From the NCBI GenBank assembly GCA_023419535.1, contig JAEZXX010000082.1, forward strand, positions 1 through 5,862: 5,862 bases of DNA, written 5' to 3'. The stretch is from Pseudomonadota bacterium (GTDB lineage: Bacteria; Pseudomonadota; Alphaproteobacteria; Rhizobiales; Rhizobiaceae). A program made the position numbers and the translations under genes. Shown piece by piece: positions 1-5,767 of this stretch. Numbering within the stretch: the first letter of the stretch is position 1; each line of letters begins with the position of its first letter. The notes beneath the pieces were generated by a model. That model saw nothing but the letters and a program-made list of their open reading frames with translations, made no database searches and had not been told where the DNA came from.

Positions 1-304
1 GGTCGAAGACGACGCTGCCGACGATCCGGACGCTGGTCTCGAAGGTCACGGGATCGGCGGGCCGCCAACCCGCCCTGCGAAAGGCCTCGAGCAGATCGGC
101 CGGGCTGGCCTCGAGGCCGATGTTCAAGGGGTCGCCCGGTCTGCCGTCCGATGTGCGCGTCACTCGCTCGGACGCCGGCACCGGATGGCGCTCGTCCTCG
201 GCGGTCCACAGCGCGGGAAGGATCAGGTAGGCGGCGATCAGATAGGTCGCGAGCGTGAAGGCGAGGCCGAGGGCGAGGCGCCTTCGCCAAGTTCGCTTCG
301 TCAT
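1..304 (-). CDS. LssY C-terminal-domain-like membrane-anchored protein, partial (C-terminus lies off the left edge)
   Basis: Read on the minus strand from the ATG complementary to 302-304, an open frame runs without a stop to the window edge, giving 101 residues. It starts with a basic stretch (KRTWRRR, residues 3-9) and a hydrophobic segment at about 10-33, which looks like an uncleaved N-terminal signal anchor with the rest outside the cytoplasm. After a charged linker comes GDPLNIGLEAS (57-67), then an AGWRPADPVTF stretch (78-88) and SVRIVGSVVFD (91-101). This order of 'LN-I-L', 'AGW-ADPVT' and 'S-RI' resembles the start of the LssY C-terminal domain family, named after a Legionella secretion-locus protein; its biochemical role is not established. 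The diagnostic 'LYLFGR-QDLAFE' part would lie beyond the edge, so the family call rests on its N-terminal third. The gene is divergent from gpt, with no sign of shared function. The start is the only ATG ahead of the membrane segment; a weak purine-rich GGACAGG lies just upstream. Confidence 0.72.
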   Translation of the reverse strand, partial: MTKRTWRRRLALGLAFTLATYLIAAYLILPALWTAEDERHPVPASERVTRTSDGRPGDPLNIGLEASPADLLEAFRRAGWRPADPVTFETSVRIVGSVVFD

Positions 305-334
305 TGCCTGTCCACCACCTTTTCCGCCTCTCCC

Positions 335-363
335 TTGCCGCTGCGTCCGCCAGAAGCTATCGC
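335..363 (+). promoter_or_regulatory. Candidate sigma-70-type promoter for gpt
   Basis: TTGCCG (335-340) and TATCGC (358-363) are separated by exactly 17 bp, and the second element ends 32 bp before the gpt start codon. The -35 matches TTGACA at 4 of 6 positions and the -10 matches TATAAT at only 3 of 6, so this is a weak candidate chosen mainly for spacing and position. The region lies in the 91-bp divergent spacer between the LssY-like gene and gpt, which must hold promoters for both. I could not pick a promoter for the minus-strand gene. Confidence 0.3.
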
Positions 364-395
364 AGCCTTCAAGCCTTACGAGAACGAGCCCGTCG

Positions 396-890
396 ATGTC
401 CTCCGCCGAAAAGTCCTTCCCCGTCTCCTGGGAGCAGTTCCACCGCGACGCCAAGGCCTTGGCCTGGCGCCTGAACGACCAGGGCCGAGAGTGGAAGGCC
501 ATCGTCTGCATCACGCGCGGCGGGCTCGTTCCCGCCGCGATCATCGCGCGCGAGATCGGCATCCGCCAGATCGAGACCGTCTGCATCGCCTCCTATCACG
601 AGTACGACCGGCAGGGAGAGCTGGAGGTGCTGAAGGAGATCACGCCGGCTCTGCGCGAGGGCGACGGCGAAGGCATCCTGATCGTCGACGACCTGACCGA
701 CACCGGCAAGACGGCGGCGCTGGTCCGCGCCATGCTGCCGAAGGCCCATTTCGCGACCGTCTACGCCAAGCCGAAGGGCCGGCCGCTGGTCGACACCTTC
801 ATCACCGAGGTGAGCCAGGACACCTGGATCTACTTCCCCTGGGATCTCGGCCTGTCCTTCCAGGCCCCGATCGGCAAGGGCAAGGGCTGA
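396..890 (+). CDS. gpt: Xanthine (xanthine-guanine) phosphoribosyltransferase
   Basis: This 164-residue protein transfers the phosphoribosyl group of PRPP to xanthine, guanine and, less well, hypoxanthine, giving XMP, GMP or IMP in purine salvage. The type I PRTase layout is clear. ITRGGLVPAA (39-48) is the pyrophosphate-binding loop. TVCIASYHEYDRQGELEVLK (61-80) is the flexible-loop region typical of Gpt. ILIVDDLTDTGKT (94-106) is the PRPP-binding motif, with the acidic pair D98/D99. KPKGRPLVDTF (125-135) and QDTWIYFPWD (141-150) form the base-recognition region; the latter closely resembles QDTWIEQPWD of E. coli Gpt, which is 152 residues long. The frame is open further upstream (from 255), but that extension is Pro/Arg-rich and matches nothing in the family, so ATG 396 (MSSAEKSF) is preferred although its ribosome binding site is weak. 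It converges on aroQ with 7 bp between stops. I see no truncation or missing key residue. The Gpt tail motif argues against HGPRT or APRT. Confidence 0.94.
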   Translation: MSSAEKSFPVSWEQFHRDAKALAWRLNDQGREWKAIVCITRGGLVPAAIIAREIGIRQIETVCIASYHEYDRQGELEVLKEITPALREGDGEGILIVDDLTDTGKTAALVRAMLPKAHFATVYAKPKGRPLVDTFITEVSQDTWIYFPWDLGLSFQAPIGKGKG

Positions 891-897
891 CCGGTCC

Positions 898-1347
898 TCA
901 CGCCTTCGAGGCCGCCAGAAGACTGGCGATCCGCCGCAGCGCCAGCCGGTAGCCTTCCGTCCCGCAACCCGCGATCACGCCGTCCGCCCGCAGCGAGACG
1001 TAGGAGTGATGGCGGAAGCTCTCGCGCTTGTGGACGTTGGAGATGTGCACCTCGACGACCGGCCCCTCGAAGGCGTTGAGCGCATCGAGGATGGCGACCG
1101 AGGTGTGGGTGTAGGCAGCCGGGTTGATGACGATCGCGGCGGCCCCTTCCCTCGCCTCGTGCACCCACGAGACGATCTCCCCCTCGTGATTCGACTGCAG
1201 GAAGCGGATCGAGAGCCCGAGTTCGGCGCCGAGCGACGCACAGTCGCGCTCGACGTCCGCCAGCGTCTCGCTCCCATAGATCTCCGGCTGCCGCTTGCCG
1301 AGCAGATTCAGGTTCGGGCCGTTGAGGACGTAGACGAGCTGGGGCAT
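898..1347 (-). CDS. aroQ: 3-dehydroquinate dehydratase, type II
   Basis: This 149-residue enzyme converts 3-dehydroquinate to 3-dehydroshikimate by anti elimination in the cytosolic shikimate pathway; the family assembles as a dodecamer. All signature regions are present. LNGPNLNLLGKRQPEIYG (8-25) carries R19 and the catalytic base Y24 on the mobile lid. NPAAYTHTSVAI (75-86) carries N75 and H81, followed by D88. EVHISNVHKRESFRHHS (99-115) carries E99, the general acid H101 and R112. By recall these numbers coincide with those of the Mycobacterium tuberculosis enzyme, so the protein is full-length and should be active. The ATG (complement of 1345-1347) is preceded by AGCGAGAG as a modest ribosome binding site and gives the expected MPQLVYVLNGPN start. 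In many alphaproteobacteria aroQ is followed by accB and accC; here it ends against the convergent gpt, so it is not in that operon. It is divergent from nrdJ, with about 500 bp between the starts. Confidence 0.96.
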   Translation of the reverse strand: MPQLVYVLNGPNLNLLGKRQPEIYGSETLADVERDCASLGAELGLSIRFLQSNHEGEIVSWVHEAREGAAAIVINPAAYTHTSVAILDALNAFEGPVVEVHISNVHKRESFRHHSYVSLRADGVIAGCGTEGYRLALRRIASLLAASKA

Positions 1348-1388
1348 CGGCGCTCTCGCTGAGGATTTGTCGCACTCCCCTTACAGCA

Positions 1389-1408
1389 TCGGGCTTTCCG
1401 AAGCCCGA
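1389..1408. repeat. Perfect 8-bp inverted repeat upstream of aroQ
   Basis: TCGGGCTT (1389-1396) and AAGCCCGA (1401-1408) are exact reverse complements around a 4-nt loop. On the aroQ strand the hairpin sits 42-61 nt before the start codon, so it would lie in the 5' leader if transcription starts upstream of it. There is no T-run after it on either strand, so it is not a standard intrinsic terminator. It may be an operator, an mRNA-stability element or a chance GC-rich dyad. Confidence 0.55.
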
Positions 1409-1413
1409 ACGAA

Positions 1414-1469
1414 TGCCCGGCACGGAACCGGCATGGCATCGCCGGATGATCGCGACGCGATGCCGGGCA
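1414..1469. repeat. Cluster of mutually exclusive inverted repeats upstream of aroQ
   Basis: The 3' block 1457-1469 can pair perfectly with three different upstream partners. TGCCCGGCA (1414-1422) pairs with TGCCGGGCA (1461-1469). CCGGCAT (1428-1434) pairs with ATGCCGG (1460-1466). GGCATCGC (1435-1442) pairs with GCGATGCC (1457-1464). They cannot all form at once. The cluster lies beside the 1389-1408 hairpin and would fall within a long aroQ leader on the minus strand. I recognise no known riboswitch or repeat family; function is unknown. Confidence 0.5.
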
Positions 1470-1713
1470 CGCCGGGGCGGGCCAGACGACCATCGCAAGC
1501 GTCTTCGTGCGATGACCCCGTTATCCCCACACTTCACGCCGACCGATCCACAGACCCGTCTTTTGCCGCCATGGTCGTGGAGCACCCTGCCGGGCAGGCG
1601 TATCGTTCGACGGTCCGAAAGGGGGTCACTCGATTCGTTCTTGTGTGAGGCTGAATGCAAGCCCCACATGACGACGATCCACCGCTCTTTAAGACTCCAT
1701 CAGGGATATTTTG

Positions 1714-1729
1714 GCACTATATCTAGTGT
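1714..1729. promoter_or_regulatory. NrdR operator (NrdR box) upstream of nrdJ
   Basis: The 16-mer GCACTATATCTAGTGT is an almost perfect palindrome and matches the published NrdR-box pattern (ACACTATATATAGTGT-like) at 14 of 16 positions. NrdR is the zinc-finger/ATP-cone repressor of ribonucleotide reductase genes, and the site lies 126 bp upstream of a ribonucleotide reductase start codon, in an AT-rich island of an otherwise GC-rich spacer. TATATC (1719-1724) inside the box could act as a -10 element, so bound NrdR would block the polymerase; no good -35 is visible at the right distance. NrdR boxes normally come in pairs about 31 bp apart centre to centre. I see no convincing second copy on either side. 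Confidence 0.85.
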
Positions 1730-1786
1730 CAGCGGCACCAAGCTGCCCCAGATGATGACAACGAACGTGTGACAGTGCAGCGGGTC

Positions 1787-1824
1787 CGGTCGGGGGACCG
1801 CCCGCCGTCGGGCCCTTGCCCGGC
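1787..1824 (+). other. Two GC-rich hairpins in the nrdJ leader
   Basis: CGGTC (1787-1791) pairs with GACCG (1796-1800) around a GGGG loop. A 7-bp stem follows: 1807-1813 pairs with 1818-1824 around CCTT, with one G-T wobble. The second stem ends 14 nt before the purine-rich ribosome binding site. Neither is followed by a T-run, so they are not obvious terminators. They could stabilise the leader or tune translation. The second stem also buries the in-frame TTG at 1816, which argues against that codon as the nrdJ start. Confidence 0.45.
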
Positions 1825-1838
1825 ACTTTCGCCATCCG

Positions 1839-1846
1839 AGGAAGGG
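1839..1846 (+). promoter_or_regulatory. Ribosome binding site of nrdJ
   Basis: AGGAAGGG ends 8 nt before ATG 1855, close to the ideal Shine-Dalgarno spacing. It lies downstream of the in-frame TTG at 1816 and so decides for the ATG. A second in-frame ATG at 1861 (giving MKIERR) is possible, but its spacing is longer. Confidence 0.8.
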
Positions 1847-1854
1847 ACTGGACG

Positions 1855-4800
1855 ATGGGCATGAAGATCGAGCGCCGGAACACGACCGAAGCCGGCGGGG
1901 CCTATGGCGGCGTCGAGTTCCGAAAGGCGACGAGCGAGATCAAGAACCCGGACGGTTCGGTCGTCTTCCGCCTCGCCGACATCGACGTGCCGGCGCAGTT
2001 CAGCCAGGTCGCGGCCGACATCCTGGCGCAGAAATATTTCCGCAAGGCCGGCGTGCCGAAGCACCTTCGCCGCGTCGAGGAGAACGACGTTCCCTCCTTC
2101 CTGTGGCGTTCGGTCGCCGACGAGGACAAGCTCGCCGCCCTGCCCGAGGGTGAGCGCACCGGCTCGGAGACCGACGCGCGGCAGGTGTTCGACCGCTTGG
2201 CCGGCACCTGGACCTATTGGGGCTGGAAGGGCGGTTACTTCGCCTCCGAGGCGGACGCCTCCGCCTTCCGCGACGAGCTCGCCTACATGCTCGCGACCCA
2301 GAAGGTCGCGCCGAACTCGCCGCAATGGTTCAACACGGGCCTCCACTGGGCCTACGGCATCGACGGACCCGGCCAAGGCCATTTCTACGTCGACTACCGC
2401 ACGGGCCAGCTGACGCGCTCGACCTCGTCCTACGAGCACCCGCAGCCGCACGCCTGCTTCATCCAGTCCGTCGCCGACGACCTCGTCAACGAGGGCGGCA
2501 TCATGGATCTGTGGGTGCGCGAGGCGCGCCTGTTCAAGTACGGCTCGGGGACGGGCTCCAACTTCTCGGCGCTGCGCGGCGAAGGCGAGCGGCTGTCGGG
2601 CGGCGGCAAGTCCTCCGGCCTCATGAGCTTCCTGAAGATCGGCGATCGCGCGGCGGGCGCGATCAAGTCGGGAGGCACCACCCGGCGCGCGGCCAAGATG
2701 GTGGTGGTCGACATCGATCATCCGGACATCGAGAACTACGTGATGTGGAAGGTGCGCGAGGAGGAGAAGGTCGCCGCCCTCGTCACCGGCTCGAAGACCG
2801 TCTCCAAACACCTGAAGGCGATCCTCGCCGCCTGCGTCGATGGCGACGGCACGCAAGACGAGCGCTTCGACCCGATGGCGAACGCGGCCCTCAAGCGCGC
2901 CGTGAAGGACGCCAAGAAGGCGCAGGTGCCCGAGAACTACGTCAAGCGCGTCATCCAGTTCGCGCGCCAGGGCTACACGGACATCGACTTCCCCGTCTAC
3001 AACACGGACTGGGACTCGGAGGCCTACCTCACGGTCGCCGGCCAGAACTCCAACAACTCGGTGCGCGTCACCGACGAGTTCCTGCGCGCGGTCGAGGAGG
3101 ACGGCACGCACGACCTCGTCGCCCGCATCACCGGCAAGGTGGTGAAGACGGTCAAGGCCCGCGAGCTCTGGGACCAGATCGGCTACGCGGCCTGGGCCTC
3201 GGCCGATCCCGGGATCCAGTACCACACGACCATCAACGACTGGCACACCTGCGCGGCGGCCGGGGCGATCAACGCCTCCAACCCCTGCTCGGAATACATG
3301 TTCCTCGACGACACGGCCTGCAATCTCGCTTCGCTGAACCTTCTGCAGTTCCGCGACGACAAGGCCCGCTTCGACATCGAGAGCTTCGAACACGCCACGC
3401 GCCTGTGGACGATCGTCCTCGAGATCTCCGTCCTCATGGCGCAGTTCCCGTCGAAGGAGATCGCCCAGCGCTCCTACGACTACCGCACGCTCGGCCTCGG
3501 CTTCGCCAATATCGGCGGCCTCCTGATGACCGCCGGCATCCCCTACTCCTCGGCGGAAGGCCGCGCGATCTGCGGTGCGATCTCGGCGATCATGACCGGC
3601 CAGTCCTACCGGACCTCGGCGGAGATGGCCGGCATCCTCGGCGCCTTCCCGGACTACGAGCGCAACGCCGAGGGCATGGCACGCGTGATGCGCAACCACG
3701 CGCGCGCCGCGCAGGGCATCGCCAACGGCTACGAGCAGCTCTCGGTCGACCCCGTGCCGCTCGACCACGCCAACCTGAAGGACAAGCGCCTGTCGGCCCG
3801 CGCCAAGGCGGTCTGGCAGGAGGCGGTGGAACTCGGCCAGAGACACGGCTACCGCAACGCGCAGGTCTCCGTCATCGCGCCGACCGGCACCATCGGCCTC
3901 GTGATGGACTGCGACACGACGGGCATCGAGCCCGACTTCGCGCTGGTGAAGTTCAAGAAGCTCGCCGGCGGCGGCTACTTCAAGATCATCAACCGCGCGG
4001 TTCCCGAGGCGCTGCGCACGCTCGGCTATTCGGAAAGCCAGATTGCCGAGATGGAGGCCTATGCGGTCGGCCACGGCAACCTCAACCAGGCGCCCGCCAT
4101 CAATCCCGGCTCGCTTCGGGCGAAGGGCTTCGGCGACGCTCAGATCGAGGCCCTGAACGGGGCGCTCAAGAGCGCCTTCGACATCAAGTTCGCCTTCAAC
4201 AAGTGGACGCTGGGCGAGGCCTTCGCCAAGGAAACGCTCGGCCTGACCGACGCGCAGTTGAACGACTTCTCCTTCGAGCTCCTACCCTTCCTCGGCTTCT
4301 CCAAGGCCGACATCGACGCCGCGAACGTCCACGTCTGCGGGGCGATGACGCTGGAGGGCGCGCCCTTCCTGAAGGACGAGCATCTGCCCGTCTTCGACTG
4401 CGCGACGCCCTGCGGGCGCATCGGCAAGCGCTCGCTGTCGGTGGAGGCGCACATCCGCATGATGGCGGCCTCGCAGCCCTTCATCTCGGGCGCGATCTCC
4501 AAGACGATCAACATGCCGAACGAGGCGACCGTCGAGGATTGCGTCGCGGCCTACATGCTTTCCTGGAAGCTCGCGCTGAAGGCGAACGCCCTCTATCGCG
4601 ACGGCTCCAAGCTCTCCCAGCCGCTGAACGCCTCTCTGGTGGACGATGGCGACGAGGACGAGGATCTCGTCGCCGAGGCGACCGAGGCCCTGATCGCCGC
4701 GCCTGCGCCCGAGCGCGCCGCGGCGGTGGCCGAGCGCATCGTGGAGCGGATAGTGGAGCGCACCGTCGAGAAGGTGGTGCGCGACCGCGAGAAGCTGCCG

Positions 4801-5748
4801 AACCGGCGCAAGGGCTACACGCAGAAGGCCATCGTCGGTGGGCACAAGGTGTATCTGCGGACCGGCGAATTCGACGATGGGCGCCTGGGCGAGATTTTCA
4901 TCGACATGCACAAGGAGGGTGCCGCCTTCCGTGCGATGATGAACAACTTCGCCATCGCCATCTCGCTCGGCCTGCAGTTCGGCGTGCCGCTCGACGAGTA
5001 TGTGGAGGCCTTCACCTTCACGCGCTTCGAGCCGGCCGGCATGGTGCAGGGCAACGAGGCGATCAAGAGTGCGACGTCGATCCTCGACTACGTGTTCCGC
5101 GAGCTTGCCGTCTCCTATCTCGACCGCCACGACTTGGCGCACGTCCAGCCGGAGGACATCACCGCGTCCACGGTGGGCCGCGGGGTAGAGGGCGACAAGC
5201 CGGCGCCGCTGCCGATCTCGAGCGGCATGGTGCGCGGCCAGACCAGTAAGTTCCGCATCGTCTCCTCCACCGAGCCGCAGGGCTCGGCGGGCGGGCAGAC
5301 GGCGCCGGCCGGCGGCCGGGCCGCGTCGTCCGTCAAATCGCCCGTGACCGCCACGGCGCAGACGTCCGGCGGCGCGCGGGTCGAGGCGTCGGGTTCGGCG
5401 ACCATCGCCGTCGCGTCCTCGCGCGGCGCCCTGGCGCTGGCGACGGACGGCGCGACGGCCTTCAAGCGGGACTACGAGAACGCCCCGGTCTCCGACCCGG
5501 CACCGACGACGGACGTCTCCCCGGCGCAGGGGCTGTTCGACAGTCCCCTCGCCTATCCAGCCTCGGAGCGGGAGCAGCGCGAAGCCGCCCAGCCCAGCGC
5601 GAGAGCGGTCGCAGCCGAACGCCGGGCCGAGGCGATGATGAAGGGCTATACGGGCGACTCGTGCTCGGAATGCTCGAACTTCACCATGGTGCGCAACGGC
5701 ACCTGCCTGAAGTGCGACAGCTGCGGAGCCACAAGCGGCTGCAGCTGA
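1855..5748 (+). CDS. nrdJ: Vitamin B12-dependent (class II) ribonucleoside-diphosphate reductase
   Basis: This 1,297-residue enzyme reduces ribonucleotides to deoxyribonucleotides using adenosylcobalamin to form a thiyl radical. It needs neither a separate radical subunit nor oxygen. In NPCSEY, C478 is the thiyl-radical cysteine, flanked by N476 and E480. C201 (in HACF) and C489 (in ACNLASLN, 11 residues after C478) are the expected reducing pair, the same spacing as in the Thermotoga enzyme. APTGTIG (675-681) is the phosphate-binding loop. The catalytic barrel ends near residue 925 (KLSQPLN). Then come an acidic patch (930-937), a four-fold ERIV-like repeat (960-975), a TSCPD-type domain (about 985-1095), a low-complexity Ala/Gly/Ser linker, and a Cys-rich tail with C1270, C1273, C1284, C1287, C1290 and C1296, likely zinc-binding and/or passing electrons to the active site. 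I see no N-terminal ATP-cone and no intein. ATG 1855 is chosen for its ribosome binding site; family members start similarly (MxIERR). An NrdR box upstream implies repression by NrdR. Confidence 0.97.
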   Translation: MGMKIERRNTTEAGGAYGGVEFRKATSEIKNPDGSVVFRLADIDVPAQFSQVAADILAQKYFRKAGVPKHLRRVEENDVPSFLWRSVADEDKLAALPEGERTGSETDARQVFDRLAGTWTYWGWKGGYFASEADASAFRDELAYMLATQKVAPNSPQWFNTGLHWAYGIDGPGQGHFYVDYRTGQLTRSTSSYEHPQPHACFIQSVADDLVNEGGIMDLWVREARLFKYGSGTGSNFSALRGEGERLSGGGKSSGLMSFLKIGDRAAGAIKSGGTTRRAAKMVVVDIDHPDIENYVMWKVREEEKVAALVTGSKTVSKHLKAILAACVDGDGTQDERFDPMANAALKRAVKDAKKAQVPENYVKRVIQFARQGYTDIDFPVYNTDWDSEAYLTVAGQNSNNSVRVTDEFLRAVEEDGTHDLVARITGKVVKTVKARELWDQIGYAAWASADPGIQYHTTINDWHTCAAAGAINASNPCSEYMFLDDTACNLASLNLLQFRDDKARFDIESFEHATRLWTIVLEISVLMAQFPSKEIAQRSYDYRTLGLGFANIGGLLMTAGIPYSSAEGRAICGAISAIMTGQSYRTSAEMAGILGAFPDYERNAEGMARVMRNHARAAQGIANGYEQLSVDPVPLDHANLKDKRLSARAKAVWQEAVELGQRHGYRNAQVSVIAPTGTIGLVMDCDTTGIEPDFALVKFKKLAGGGYFKIINRAVPEALRTLGYSESQIAEMEAYAVGHGNLNQAPAINPGSLRAKGFGDAQIEALNGALKSAFDIKFAFNKWTLGEAFAKETLGLTDAQLNDFSFELLPFLGFSKADIDAANVHVCGAMTLEGAPFLKDEHLPVFDCATPCGRIGKRSLSVEAHIRMMAASQPFISGAISKTINMPNEATVEDCVAAYMLSWKLALKANALYRDGSKLSQPLNASLVDDGDEDEDLVAEATEALIAAPAPERAAAVAERIVERIVERTVEKVVRDREKLPNRRKGYTQKAIVGGHKVYLRTGEFDDGRLGEIFIDMHKEGAAFRAMMNNFAIAISLGLQFGVPLDEYVEAFTFTRFEPAGMVQGNEAIKSATSILDYVFRELAVSYLDRHDLAHVQPEDITASTVGRGVEGDKPAPLPISSGMVRGQTSKFRIVSSTEPQGSAGGQTAPAGGRAASSVKSPVTATAQTSGGARVEASGSATIAVASSRGALALATDGATAFKRDYENAPVSDPAPTTDVSPAQGLFDSPLAYPASEREQREAAQPSARAVAAERRAEAMMKGYTGDSCSECSNFTMVRNGTCLKCDSCGATSGCS
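4732..4779 (+). repeat. Four 12-bp in-frame repeats encoding ERIV-ERIV-ERTV-EKVV inside nrdJ
   Basis: Four consecutive 4-residue units (NrdJ residues 960-975) follow the pattern E-(R/K)-hydrophobic-V. The units differ in synonymous codons (GAG CGC ATC GTG, then GAG CGG ATA GTG, and so on), so this is an old expansion rather than recent slippage. The segment lies between the catalytic barrel and the TSCPD-like domain, after an acidic patch, and is followed by a basic stretch (RDREKLPNRRKG). It probably forms a charged, extended or helical spacer; no function is shown by the sequence. Confidence 0.75.
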
Positions 5749-5767
5749 TCGGTTGAAGGTTTGCTGA

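Larger units (their letters stand above)
1348..1854. other. Divergent aroQ-nrdJ intergenic region, no gene recognised
   Basis: About 500 bp separate the aroQ and nrdJ start codons. Open frames cross it, but none has a convincing ribosome binding site, codon bias or family motif; they look like by-products of high GC. The aroQ-proximal part (1389-1469) is dense in inverted repeats. The middle (about 1500-1640) has two weak DnaA-box-like 9-mers and a small hairpin (CCTGC 1586-1590 pairing with GCAGG 1594-1598). The nrdJ-proximal part has an AT-rich island (about 1684-1730) with the NrdR operator, then GC-rich hairpins and the nrdJ ribosome binding site. Two GANTC sites (1632-1636 and 1693-1697) fall in it. 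No cobalamin riboswitch box is visible, and I could not place -35/-10 elements for either gene with confidence. Confidence 0.75.

Noticed and set aside
255..395. An N-terminal extension of Gpt by 47 residues
   Set aside because: It overlaps the start of the divergent LssY-like gene and is Pro/Arg-rich. Gpt proteins are about 150-165 residues, which ATG 396 gives.
830..1669. A 279-residue minus-strand open frame over aroQ and the spacer
   Set aside because: It overlaps the well-supported aroQ in a different frame, has low-complexity Arg-rich content and no domain signature.
1367..1772. Small open frames (93 and 119 residues, plus strand) in the aroQ-nrdJ spacer
   Set aside because: No ribosome binding site, no family motif, unnatural composition. 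One overlaps the NrdR operator, and both cover regions better explained as regulatory DNA.
1816..1854. An earlier TTG start for nrdJ at 1816
   Set aside because: The TTG lies inside a hairpin, has no ribosome binding site, and the added 13 residues match nothing in the family. ATG 1855 has a good Shine-Dalgarno sequence and gives the usual N-terminus.
1648..1854. A cobalamin riboswitch upstream of the B12-dependent reductase
   Set aside because: The conserved B12-box and the surrounding core motifs are not present in the leader.
1729..4074. A 781-residue open frame on the minus strand, antisense to nrdJ
   Set aside because: It is rich in Arg, Asp, Val, Gly and Leu with no recognisable motif and lies opposite a clearly conserved gene. 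Such long antisense frames are expected at this GC content and third-position bias.
2217..5249. A 1,010-residue plus-strand open frame overlapping nrdJ in another frame
   Set aside because: It is a frame-shifted reading of nrdJ with extremely Arg/Gly/Pro-rich composition and no family resemblance; nrdJ carries all the conserved motifs.
1855..5748. An intein in nrdJ, common in large ribonucleotide reductases
   Set aside because: All conserved motifs follow at normal spacing, and no intein splice-junction pattern or endonuclease domain interrupts the protein.
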